A stretch of 64,000 nucleotides of DNA, taken from Pelodera strongyloides (lineage: Eukaryota > Nematoda > Chromadorea > Rhabditida > Rhabditidae). Below the pieces are notes generated by a model. That model was not told where the DNA came from, did not search any database, and saw only the letters and a program-made list of their open reading frames with translations. The stretch is taken from positions 62,001 to 126,000 of the forward strand of contig JAANDG010000203.1 of NCBI GenBank assembly GCA_036852015.1. The letters are read 5' to 3'. The position numbers and the translations under genes are program-made. Of this stretch, positions 12,512 through 23,165 are shown in pieces; position 1 is the stretch's first letter, and the number at the start of each line of letters is the position of its first letter.

Positions 12512-15500
12512 TCTTGATGTTTATTAGTTATTGTGAACAATGTGAACGACCGCGGATAGCATTGCCCTCTAATTTTGCGTGTAGAGAGATCGTGTGAAGC
12601 TAGAGTCAGCGCTTGAACTGACAGCCGACAACTAGAGCCAGTAGCTAAGAATAATTTTTGATCTTCTTTTTTTACAGTTGCATATTGGGCGAATTGTTCA
12701 CCAAGAAGCCACTCTTCATGGGCAATAACGAAGCAGCACAGTTGGACTTTATTGCAAAGGTGAGGGATCATGGGTATTTGATTTTGTTCCTATTTTTCGT
12801 GTCACGATAATAAATGTTGCGAAATGGCGTACCGTGCTGGAACCTGGAACTTTGGTTCGCCGGCACATGTTACGGTTTCTCTAGATTTATTTCTCTGTCG
12901 TAAACGTGGTATCTTTTGTTAGGCGACGTAGCTGGGGGGGTTTTTTTTTTAAGAAGTATATTGTTTGCAGACATGCGGCACCCCGAATCCAGTTGTTTGG
13001 CCCGAGGTAGTGCGGTTACCGGGATACAGCGAATTTCGACCGCGCAAGGAACATCAGCGAACCCTTCGAACAACCTATATGTTGTGAGTTTCAGTTTTAT
13101 GCTTCGGGTATGCGACCCGTCTTACGTTGCCTATTGCTCATGAAACATTGCAGAAAATTTATGTTCATCGAAATAAACTTAATTTTTGTTGTTCATTTTA
13201 TTCACGTATTTGAATATTTTATAAAAATGCAATAGTGTATAAGTAGAAATCCCGACAAAGATTAGCGCACGTAGGGTTTTGTTGAAAAGAGTTAGTGTTG
13301 GTGTTTCTAGTGTGCTACCTATAAATTGTAAAACCCAAATTAAAATTGCAGCATCCCACAACAACCGTTGGATTTGCTGGACAAAATGCTGACGTTGGAC
13401 CCAAAGAAGCGGCCCACTTGCTCTGAAGCGTTGCGGCACCCCTATGTTAAGGATGTCGACCCGACCAAGGTATGCGGATTCTATGCAATTGCCAATTGCC
13501 TCTCAAAGTCATTTTTCTGGATACTAAAGAAACTAATATTCCATTGGAGGCAGTGGTAATTGACATTGTGTTCAACAACATTTTATAAGAATCAGTAAAA
13601 TGTCAGTTTTATAAGAATCAATAAAAAAGCCAATTCTTCAAGTAATCGTTTAAATTGGCAATGGGACAGAATTCGCGTGTTTGGAACAAAGAAAATGAAA
13701 AAAAAAAAGTTTTCTGTTCGCAGAAAAGTCGAATGTTTTGCAGTTAGCATTTATATGTAGAGGTGGTGTAGATGGCGTTGATCACGTGGGATGATGTGGA
13801 ATGTATGTATATTAATGCTCTTAAATTTATGTATGAGTAATACTCTTAGATCCCGCCGCTGAACCTTCCGTTGAACCAGGATTGCCACGAATTGTGGTGC
13901 AAGCGAAGGAGAAAGCAAACGAAGTGAGCTTTGTTGGTTTAGTTTGATTGCATGAACGAAAAATTGGGGTATTGGACGAGTGGGGGTCGAACCCACGACC
14001 TCTGGATTACCGGTCCAGTATGCTAACCACTACACTACCGCCACCCACACCCAAATTTCGTTCTTGCTAGCGACTTATACGGCTCGCCTGCAACACACAG
14101 TGGGCGCATAGCACCACAACTGCCTGGGGGGTTATAAACCACATTTTGTTGGTTACTTGCTTCTGGCTGTTTGTAGTCTACGTATCTGATTTTATCGGCT
14201 GGTAGTTTTTGAAAGGTATGTTGGAGAACTGCATTCGCATGTGCAAATAACTCTATGAAGAGAGTAGACTGCAATTGGCATAGAATACACCGGTTGTTCA
14301 AAATATATTCCACAAGCCACCTGTTGTTATACTGCTTTAAGTGCGTTGTTTTAGACTGCTGCAACAGCAGACATCAACTGGACAATTGCCCTCAGCCGTG
14401 CAGCAAATGGTGGCTCAGCAGCAGCAGAATGAAGCTGTACATCTAACGCAGCAACGTGCTTTTGCCGCAGAAGTGCCGCAAAGCCGCCAACAACCACCGC
14501 CTCCACCCCCGCCAAGGAGGACTTTTGACGTTTGTATGTGATAAGTTTATTTTTTTTTGTATGCGTTTCATGTGACCCTGAATAGTTGGTTTTGTGTCTT
14601 GTGTCTTTGGGTAAAATGTGTGGAAAACGTATAAGCGAAACAAATGAACATTTAAAATCTACATGTTGTTTTTCTTCAAATATTGTCCTAGCTTTTTTTA
14701 ACACGAATAAAACAAAAGCTGTTCGTTCGTAGTGGAAATGCTCAAAACGAATCCGACATGGGAGGCCGCACAGCAGACGGTGGCACAGATGACAGAGGTT
14801 GATGTGGCGGACACTGTGAAGAAGTGCCTGGTGAGTGGAATATTGTAATATTATTATTATTATTATTATTTGTCTTTAAATAGTCGGGTATATGGTCCCC
14901 TTTCATTTTTCAAGTTTCCTAACAGTCTTACTATTATTTACATATTTACAACTATTATTTTATAACTGATTTTATTTTGTATTATTTTTTTTCAACTGAC
15001 TAGTGGATGCCGAAGTCATGCTCATGTGGTGAAAGCTTATCAAAGTACACGAGTAAAACTTGTATATGAAAGCTTGAACCAATTTGTAAAATAGGAGCAT
15101 GTTGGGGAATCCGCCCTCTTCTGCATCATATATGCTTATCGGCTGATGATAACGTTATTTATGCTAAGTATATAAGTAAGGTGTTATTCGTTGACAGGAA
15201 GCCGGACTCGCTGGTCCGGTTGACCATAGTGCATCACCAAGAAGCCAGCTGCTGGAAATATTCAGGCAGATATTACGCCCCGCTGGATCACGGTAGGTAT
15301 TAATGTAATTGTTTTTGTTATTATTATTATTATTATTATTTCCATCGATTATCGATTAGTGAGTGTAGTACGCAGTTAAAGCGTTATGTTGCGTGTGCTT
15401 TGTGTTTTTCATCTTAGATATACTATGCTAAATGCTAGTTTTTTTTATTCTGCGAATGTGCGAATTCACAGCGTGACACATTGGCACATAAAATGTGATT

Positions 15501-18500
15501 GTCAAAGTGTACAACATGCCATACCGCTTTAAGAAAACGTCCAACCAATTTCAGCTGAGCCTCTAAGTGATCCTTTTTGTGCGCGTTCGTGATCGAAAGA
15601 AATACCCAGTTATTGGATGAAGGTAAAATTTGTTGTTTAGGCACTTACTGTGCCTTTGTTATTAATTTTGAGTATAGTGTAGGCGGAACTTGTACGTTTA
15701 CGTTGTGCATGTATACGTTCTCTTGTGATTGAAGTTTTGTTGAGAAATGTATAGTAGATTTTTACGCATTTTTCTCTTTCTATTGTAATTTTTTTGCTTC
15801 GTTTGTCGAAAATATTTTGATTTGATAGTTTAGTTCTTATATATTTTAGATTCGTTTTGATATTTGTGTGGGATTAGGGTAGGGGTTTTCGTTCCACGTG
15901 ATATCTATTTCGTGGCTATTTTTTAAGAAAATCTTTTTTTTGCATTGCCTCTGTCTGGTCGTTAATAAAATAGAGTGGCCACTGAGGCAATTAGAATAAT
16001 TGTGATTATTTTTGATATTCGCTGTTTTATTGTATTCCTCGGATGTTTTTTTTTGGTTTGGAAATGCGTTTGCTTTTTGGTTTGGGGAGCTGTTTGCGAG
16101 TAGTATTCGAACCGCCTAATCGGAAACGGAGTTTTGAGAAGAGTCTAGCGTAATGTATTGTATTTAAAATTGTCGAAAACCCTTCCTGATTTCTGTACAG
16201 CGTTGTACTGTGTAGTGAGTGAAGATAACTTGTGACTCAGCAACCTACAAGGTTGAAAAGCAAACACGTTTGCACATGTTTTGATGAACCCGTACTTTTT
16301 TTTTCCGGATTTTATTGATTAGTGTGTTAGTTTATTTTTTGATTTTGTTAATGTCTGTCTCTCTGGTGGATGATTTATTATTGTATGTTCATTCTATTTT
16401 ATAAACTGAATTTTCACACAACACCCAAATGTGATGAATATATGCGGCTTGCATAAGAAGGCACTACCGGGGCCAGGATTCAGGCATTTTGGGTAGCTTT
16501 ACCATTACTACTACTGTGTGAGCTGAGATACAGGTTAGTTGAACGTTTACATTGAATTTTGATTACTGTCGTTTATTGATTGTTGGGGGGAAGAGTCTCT
16601 GAGTGTTCCCTGTTTGTTGTATGGGGGTCTGATGGACGCGTAGCTTAGATCTTGGGGTGGAATCGGTCTGCCTCAGGCGTTTGACGCTCTTCAGCTTCTG
16701 TGGTCCTCGATAGCTTGTGTGTTAGTTCTGACAGCGTCGCGCGATCTGTGGATAGGACTGTGGGGTGACTGGTGCTTCGGGTTTGGTTGTGGTCCTCGAA
16801 TCGTCTTTCATTCCTCTATTTCCGTGCTTTGTGTATTAATCTGATATGTCTGGGTGCCCAAAATCCACCTTGGGAATCTTGTTGGTTCGGGGTTATAATT
16901 GTTGGCAATCAGTTTCTTCCACATAGGAGATATCTACGTTTGCTGTAATGGCACGCAGTTTCTGGAAGATTTCTCTCGGAATGTGTTTTATGTATGTTCG
17001 AAGCCATTCGACTACTGTAGCTTGATTTATTAAGATGTTCATGGACGCTCAGCATGTTCAACTATTGTTTTAATCTTTTAGGCTAGGTTAATGTTAGTGT
17101 TCTCGCAAATTACTCTATTCGCACTACCTCCCCTCCTTGCTAAACTGTTTTTTTTTAACGGCCTGTTTTATTTTCGCGCATTGCAAATAATGGCACCTTC
17201 ACGCATCTGTTGTTAGCTTTAACTTTTCGTGTTTAGTTAGTCTATGTTTATTGATAACTTTACTACATTTTTTGCTTATCGTCACTTTAGAGTAGGGGTT
17301 TCTTTGTAGAGGTGTTAGTAAGACCTGGCACGGTCTTGTCTTAACTGCTCATACCTCCTTTTTTGAGTCTCCTTTTTCGTTTCTTTTCTGCGAGGTACTG
17401 TAGATTTTGTTTGCGGTATTCGTTCAAGCACTTCTCTCTGGTTTCTTTCCTTGAAAATAAGCGAAGAGCGACTTGGTATAGTCCATTGATTTGTTGGTGT
17501 GAGTCCACTTAGCAGCCATTCTATCCATTGAAAGGTGGAGAAGGGGTAAGGTTTTCTGTTAGTTGTGTGCGATTCATCTGGATCGTATGGTAGTAGTGTG
17601 GTTTTGGGTTGCGCAAGAGTGATTTGGCTGCTTAACTTGTTGATGGGGTGCTGACTGCGATTCGTTTGTTATCATCTGAGAAAAGCGTTTTTCATTCTGA
17701 ACGTTTTTATTAACGCCTCTGGTGCGCTTATAAGACTAATCTACGTGGGTGGTCTCGTTACTCTTTTGTGTTTTTGTTGCATTCGTTACACTTCTTTGCT
17801 GCCTGTTTGATATAGTCTGTATGGTGACCGGTGACCTTAATTCCTTTCCTTATTCCTAAGCAAAGTATTTAAAATCAGTTGCGTTTATTAGTGATGAATT
17901 TTATTTGGGAGTCACTTTTTTTTGGGGTGTCCCTCGTGTTTATACTGGTCGGGTTAGTTTTGCATTTGTGGCTACAAAAGTGTACTTTGCTGTTACAAGG
18001 AAATATGCGATTGTTGTGATTGGTCGAAGATGCGATAATGTTAGTGGTGTAAACTGTAGGTGGTCTTCGTCTTGCTCTTGTTAGTTTTTGTGCCGATCTA
18101 ATGATCTAATCTTATTGAAGTTAATTTCTGCTCTCTATAGTTTATAAACTGTGAACGATACTGTTAGTTGATCTTACGTGAGGGTACGTGGTGGCCTAAA
18201 CATTTGTTGGGTGGACTGGTTCTACGTTGTGTTATTGCTAATATTGAAGCCGTAGTTATATTAGGAGCTTATGTATGATATGAATAAAACTATATAGATT
18301 AAGTCTCCTGCTGATTAAGAAATTGAGTGGGTGGACTCATTGACGGCTAAAGCATAAAGCCAAAGCGTCTCACTTTCTAGTTCGTCTCAGGTCTCATTTG
18401 AGAAAACTGTTTCGGCGGTCTGTACGTGGGTTGTCTCATTTTGATTTTGAAAGCTTCAGAGCTGCATGTATGGTCTCTGTTGATAAGGTCTACTTGGGTG

Positions 18501-20272
18501 GTCTCGTTTATTACATCTAGGTGGGTGGTCTCTTACTAAAACTACGTGGGTGGTGTTGTTTATTAATTGTGTGTCGGTGGTCTCGTTTACTACATAAACC
18601 TACATGGATGGTCTCGTTTACTATATAAACCTACGTAGGTGGTCTCGTTTATTACATCTAGGTGGGTGGTCTCTTACCAAAGCTACGTGGGTGGAGTCGA
18701 TTATTAAATATGCGTGCATGGTCTCTTTTACTGCATATCTACGTGGGCGGTCTCGTTTACTACATAAATATATGTGGGTGATCTCGTTTACTAAATATGG
18801 GTGGCCTCGTTACTACATCTGCGCGCGTCTACGTGGGAGGTCTCGTTTTCTAATTCTGTGTGTTTTCATTTACTAAAACTACCACACAACTACCTGGGTG
18901 GTCTTCTGAGTATTGAAGGTATATGTATGCTGTACGGATAGTCCCGGTGTATAATTTCATTAGTAAACTGGGTCTCGCAAACAAATCATGCGCGTGATTC
19001 CTTATAGGTTTTCAGTTATTTTTCATAACTATATGTATAACTGTGCTTTGTAATTCTGTTGTGCTCCGTGTAACTGCATATTGGCTGGTACTGGAAAGGT
19101 TCACTTCCAATTTCTAATCGCGTTCTTTTGTAATAGTAAGTAATCAAATGGATACCGTAATATTGAATAGTTGAGTTTCACATACCTTGTCACTTATATA
19201 AGACACTTATCCAAGACTATAAATTACGTAACCACATGCTAGGATAGGATTGAGGATTCGCTCGTTTGATGGGTCAATTATGTTTTCCGACACGAATGAC
19301 CTTCAATTCCGTTTTTTATAACCCTTTAGTTTATAGTTTACTGTGCAACTCCGTCAGATTGGATAAGTCTACGACTAGTTTAGATAGTTGGATGTATCAG
19401 AAAGCATCATTGATCCGCCAACCGAGAGAAAACCTAACATTCCTTACGTGACACGATGTGCCCAACATATACATAAATTGTTTGCTTGTAGTTTAAAGCT
19501 AAATACTGGTCGGTTTTTGAAACGCATCGGGTACCCCAGCGTTCTTATGCAGCTTATGCAAATGAGCATAAATTAGAATAAAAAATCGAGCTAAATTCGA
19601 GTAATTTAGCATAGATATGCATGGCATAAACTCGTTGACGCCCTGACCGACGAAACCACCATCCGAATTAGCATATTGCATAAATTTAGACGGTGGTCTT
19701 GAGCTCGTAGCCATACCACCGTCGGGATTAGAATATTAGATATGGTGAAAATCAGAAACGTATCATAGAGAGATACAAGTTTTGGAAACACTACAAATAT
19801 TTGGATGGTGGTTTTGAGCTTTTCCCGACGAGTTTTATGCCCTGTAGATATGTAAGTATTCAGTTGTCGACGATGCGTTATAAAACCGGCCGATATTTCG
19901 CTTTAAAGGAATTGTTGTGTGACTATTATTGAAAGAGATTGTTATCCGTTTCTGAAGCTAGCTATTTAGCTATTTTATGTTCACGGGTCGTGCGTAGTTT
20001 AATAGTGTTTGTTATATTGCATTCGTGTATGTCTTGTTTTTTATTTATTTAATGAACGTACATGTATGATGTATAGATGAAAGTAGAAACTACACATGGA
20101 TGTGCAAGTTCCGCCTATTTTGTATATTTAAGTGATTTAATTGAATAGTGTATGTTGTCATTTACTATTACGGTATTTCAGGGAGATGCTGGCTGATCTG
20201 AAGTTCCGTGTCCTGAACAGGTATTCTACTCTCTTGGAAATCATACACTCTCTTAGATTTTATGGATATTAA
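6251..20272 (+). CDS. cdk-12: Cyclin-dependent kinase 12 ortholog, 26 exons, 892 aa
   Basis: This is a transcription-elongation kinase of the CDK12/13 group, which with cyclin K phosphorylates the RNA polymerase II C-terminal domain in the nucleus. The 26 exons join in one frame of 893 codons. They run: 6251-6315, 6530-6576, 6771-6834, 7160-7264, 7489-7599, 7678-7824, 8035-8077, 8221-8283, 8744-8789, 8922-9121, 9448-9591, 10067-10206, 10381-10514, 10916-10995, 11179-11269, 11508-11623, 11857-11930, 12240-12398, 12678-12759, 12971-13083, 13352-13469, 13850-13923, 14355-14533, 14733-14830, 15198-15292, 20182-20272. Residues ~38-195 are Arg/Ser-rich and ~215-390 Pro-rich. The kinase domain spans ~415-707: glycine loop GEGTYGQVY (421-429), Lys443, PITAVRE helix (455-461), HRDIKCSN with Asp546, DFG (564-566), activation-loop Thr580. 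A Gln/Pro-rich tail follows. TTACAG ending 7 nt before the ATG is a likely trans-splice site. The terminal intron is 4.9 kb. Confidence 0.95.
8421..8597. mobile_element. MITE of the TAAAGCG / CCGGTTTTTGAAACG family
   Basis: The element carries ACCGGTTTTTGAAACGCATCG at the left end and its mirror CGTTTCAAAAACCGGCCGG...CGCTTTAAA at the right end. An inner TTATGCAAATGA...TTTGCATAAATA pair is also present. It lies in cdk-12 intron 8. Other full copies are at 19.5, 39.0, 43.1 and 50.7 kb. Confidence 0.85.
9722..9950. repeat. Dispersed repeat with AAT-rich head, copy in cdk-12 intron 11
   Basis: TTTTATTACGTGCACATAAAATTCATGAG and the following ~200 bp, including AAATAAAGGTACA and TTCTATGTACAAATGAATG, recur at 57421-57690 in the SLC6 gene, same strand. 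The AT-trinucleotide head and lack of terminal inversion would fit a retroposon end. Confidence 0.75.
10555..10690. mobile_element. MITE of the CCACCTCCGG / ACTCACCGGCGAG family
   Basis: GCCGACGGTGGTACG...GAAATTTAGTAGAAACCTAT...GAACCACCTCCGG...ACTCACCGGCAAGG matches elements at 19620-19845 and 54696-54914. It lies in the intron directly after the glycine-loop exon of cdk-12. Confidence 0.65.
12478..12512. repeat. (ATT)n microsatellite
   Basis: Eleven TTA/ATT units lie in a cdk-12 intron. Similar tracts occur at 14849-14871, 15319-15341, 57423-57442 and 59997-60040. Confidence 0.95.
13972..14047 (-). tRNA. tRNA-like gene, loop reading GGU (Thr), possibly a pseudogene
   Basis: On the minus strand a TAGTGTAGTGGTTAGCAT box A is followed by a 5-bp anticodon stem (CTGGA/TCCAG) around CCGGTAA. 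A GTGGG-TTCGACC-CCCAC T-arm then supplies box B. The acceptor TGGGTGG pairs with TCGTCCA only through several G-T wobbles, position 8 is not T, and the D-arm pairs poorly. Anticodon GGU would be Thr, which is unusual because eukaryotes normally use AGU. It sits antisense in a cdk-12 intron. A tRNA pseudogene or SINE head is as likely as a working tRNA. Confidence 0.45.
14187..14349. mobile_element. Degenerate MITE of the TAAAGCG family
   Basis: GCTGGTAGTTTTTGAAAGGTATG at the left and ATACTGCTTTAA at the right resemble the GCCGGTTTTTGAAACGTATG / ATACCGCTTTAA ends seen elsewhere. The element lies directly before the acceptor of the exon starting at 14355. Confidence 0.5.
18478..18903 (+). repeat. 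cdk-12: Minisatellite, ~36-bp units, in the last cdk-12 intron
   Basis: About a dozen diverged copies of CTACGTGGGTGGTCTCGTTTA plus a short AT spacer follow each other, with looser copies near 17745 and 18430. Units vary in the GTGGTCTC core (GTGGAGTC, GTGGCCTC, GGAGGTCTC). The array is not coding and not a CRISPR array, because the spacers are simple AT-rich remnants of the same unit. Confidence 0.8.
19491..19917. mobile_element. TAAAGCG-family MITE carrying a second MITE
   Basis: The outer ends are TTTAAAGCTAAATACTGGTCGGTTTTTGAAACGC and AAACCGGCCGATATTTCGCTTTAAA. Between them, 19622-19845 holds a different inverted-repeat element beginning GCATAAACTCGT and ending ACGAGTTTTATGC. That inner element is related to those at 10555 and 54696. 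The host element resumes with TATGTAAGTATTCAGTTGTCGACG, as in the uninterrupted copies. Confidence 0.8.
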
Positions 20273-20359
20273 TATAATAGTTCAAAAATGTGATAATTAT
20301 ATGTCATCTAATGTACGGTTTCTTTCGTTATTTTTGTACCACGATGACGGTTGTACCTG

Positions 20360-20365
20360 AATAAA
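20360..20365 (+). terminator. cdk-12: poly(A) signal of cdk-12
   Basis: AATAAA lies 88 nt after the predicted stop, which supports 20182-20272 as the last coding exon. Confidence 0.55.
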
Positions 20366-20488
20366 CGTTGTTGTTATTGTTGATTATTGTCTGTTTAATA
20401 AGTTAATACGATTGAAGACTTAAAGCGGTATGAGACGTGGTTACTATGTGCAATGTGCACTCCGGCGCGCAGTCGGAAACAATTTTAA

Positions 20489-20745
20489 TGGGGTTTGCAA
20501 GTATGCCCGATTTTCCTTGCAAGTATCGAAAAATTCACCGTATCTTGGCACTACACGAACATATCTACAGGCAGTTTTTATGACCGATCGCCACGGGACC
20601 ATTTGTCCGACAAATAATTTGCTTTGTTGGCGGATTTTCTATAGTGTGGATGTGTCAAAGTTACGGTAAATTGGTGTAAAAAGCACACGATTTTGCGAAT
20701 TGATACTTGCAAGGAAAACTCGCGGTTTTTGGCATACTTGCAAAC
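20489..20745 (+). mobile_element. MITE with TGGGGTTTGCAAGTATGCC ends, copy 1
   Basis: It begins TGGGGTTTGCAAGTATGCC and ends GGCATACTTGCAAAC. The interior (CCGATCGCCACGGGACCATTTG, GTGGATGTGTCAAAG) recurs reverse-complemented and nearly unchanged at 42795-43061. The last few end bases are replaced by the next repeat at 20746. Confidence 0.9.
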
Positions 20746-22168
20746 GGCTAATTGTACAATATTACGCACCACCACAAAAACCGCATGTACGCAAAAAACC
20801 GCATTGGGTGTTCGAACACTCAAAAACCGCACGCGTCAACTTTGTTACGCACGAAACCGCATAAACCCGCAAAAACACCACAGCGTTACACATGAAGCTA
20901 AAATCCTGCTAAAAACTATTCTTTGCATTTTTATGAAGGTAATCAATTACAGATGTTGCGTTATAATAGGAACCAGTCGCCAGGCGCGCTATCGCGCGCC
21001 TGGCTTCCATACAATTTCCATAAAAACCTACTCAGATATACGGAGACACTGATACTGGAACATACTTGCTTACAGTAGGACAACGAATACGTGTCGACAT
21101 TCTAACTGTACGCTCAACATACGTAACGATCTCTTAAAGCATGAAGGAAATCCGAAATTATCTAATAATTTAATTTATAGATTTTCACTTTCTCTCGTCT
21201 CCCTTTCTCTCCTTCTCTTTCTCGAATTCTCTCCAAATACGATGCTCTTTCGCACTCTGTTCATCGTGCCTCTATTTTTGTTTACCTTCAAAAACCATCT
21301 TCTCTTGTCAAAGTTCAGCAACTTTGCCACGTTTTAAGCTATATCGTCCGAACTTGGTGTCTTAGAAAAAAACTGATGATACTTATCGCTGCTAGTTTCT
21401 CACGGGGAAGATGGTAGAATAGTTTTTGGAAGCGGGCGCGCGCTTTGGTTTTCGTACCTCGCCAAGCATTAACTTATTATTATTGATTTTAATTGCTTAT
21501 CGATTAATTTTCCATAATATACCTTTTAATAAATAAATTTAGTAACCAACCCGGGCCATTGGCTACGGTAGAATTTCATCATCATTATTAGTTGAGGAAC
21601 GTGCACAGCTCAAAAGCGGACGGACACGATTTTCTTACTCGTTTATATAATAGTAGATAATCATTCCACGCAGTAGCTTGGTAATATACGGTAAACTCTG
21701 GAAACATGTCACCTATTTTTATTTATTAGTTTTCTTAATTTAATTTATTTGTGTGCAGTGCATTTTCGGTGTATTATCGATTTAGTTGGAAAAGCTTGAA
21801 AGTTCCTACGTTAATCCCGAGCACTTTGGGTAAACTTTAGCCCCGTTCACTTCGCTTTGTCGTGCAAGCGTAGGTTAGCATGTCGGAGAGACAAACTTTG
21901 ATATTAAAATTTAGTTAATGATAGTAGTTAGTTAATAAGATAATAAGATGGTTTAAAGATTAACTGGTTTGGCTGGAACGTTTTTTTACTAAAAATATGT
22001 TCATGCGGTTTCATGTGTAACAAATGCGGTTTTATGCGGTTTCGTGCGTAACAAAGTTGGCGCGTGCGGCTTTTGAGTGTTCGAACACCCAATGCGGTTT
22101 TTTGCGTACATGCGGTTTTTGTGGTGGTGCGTAATATTGTACAATTAGCCGAGCCCTTGCAAACCCCA
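20746..22168. repeat. Inverted pair of ~150-bp arms around 1.1 kb
   Basis: 20746-20895 and 22006-22150 are reverse complements. Both contain ATTGTACAATATTACGCACC, GAACACTCAAAA(A/G)CCGC and repeated CGGTTT motifs. Each arm abuts a CTTGCAAACCCCA-type end of the TGGGGTTTGCAAG element (20735-20745 and 22155-22168). The two sides are therefore symmetrical beyond the arms. No transposase frame is visible in the centre. Confidence 0.8.
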
Positions 22169-22973
22169 TATGTCATACGTGGAAGTGTGGAAGTGCAGTT
22201 GTCCAGCACATGTTTCACGAACCACTTGTCATACCTCTTAAATATGTATGGTTATTGTATATTGTCTTCATGCCTAAGTTTGTATATTGTTCAAATTTTG
22301 ATCTCGTTGGTCTAACAATTTTTGGAAGTTTATTCCTTATTTATTCTCATTTAAATAACACTATTCAAGACGAGTTTTACCCGATTTGATTTTCGTTTAT
22401 GCGTTGAAGAATAGTGCCTTGTTGTTGATTGTCTTTACTAATATATGAAATCCGCGGACATTTAATACTGATCCTTATCTGCCTTATTGTTAGTATCAGA
22501 TCTTGCTGGAGCCGACTTAGGTACATATCCTTAATTACCATTAACCACGAACCCGGAAGGGCTTATTTCCTGAAGTACATCCTGCTTCTTACTTTTTTGT
22601 ATCGTTTTATAATTGTAAGCCGAATAATTTTCATTTCAGTCCTTCACTCTTAATTTGCAGAGCGATTTTTTTTTAAAGCTATGTACCCTTTTTTGACATC
22701 TTTATATGGGGCATTTATTGAGGTAATTGGTATCTAGTACCTCTACAGTATCTTTGTGACCGATTAATGTACGGGAGGTTTTGAAGTTCGTGATTTTTTT
22801 CATATACTAAAGTTCGCTAGTCTGTTTTATTTATTATGAACATTTGTGATCTTGTCACTCGGTTGTTTCATGATGTTAATAAATCTGTTGATTTTGAGTG
22901 TTGTCAATGGAGATAGAATTGTCACAAAATCATCTATGTGCGTTTGATTAAATTAGAAATTGAGAAACCCAAG

Positions 22974-22979
22974 TTTATT
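22974..22979 (-). terminator. poly(A) signal of the MPLKIP-like gene
   Basis: TTTATT on the plus strand (AATAAA on the minus) lies ~190 nt past the stop at 23166. Confidence 0.4.
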
Positions 22980-23165
22980 CACTCAAAATAACAACTATAA
23001 TACAAATGAAAAGGTAACAATATAACATCAACCCGTATAATGAAGTGGACCTATCAATGCAGTAGTGATTACAGTGATTATTAGTACACAAGTTTAGGTG
23101 TGAAATGTCAACAGGATTGTACACAGATTGTAACGTTGAAATAAAACATCCAGTATTGTAATTAA

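Larger units (their letters stand above)
20366..22973. other. Intergenic region with palindromic repeats, no gene seen
   Basis: Between convergent cdk-12 and the MPLKIP-like gene I find no supported exon. The stretch 20489-22168 is a repeat composite. The rest is AT-rich sequence without splice-bounded open frames. Confidence 0.6.

Noticed and set aside
18478..18903. Repeated units resembling a CRISPR array
   Set aside because: This is a eukaryotic intron; units are diverged and spacers are not unique sequences of constant length. It is a minisatellite.
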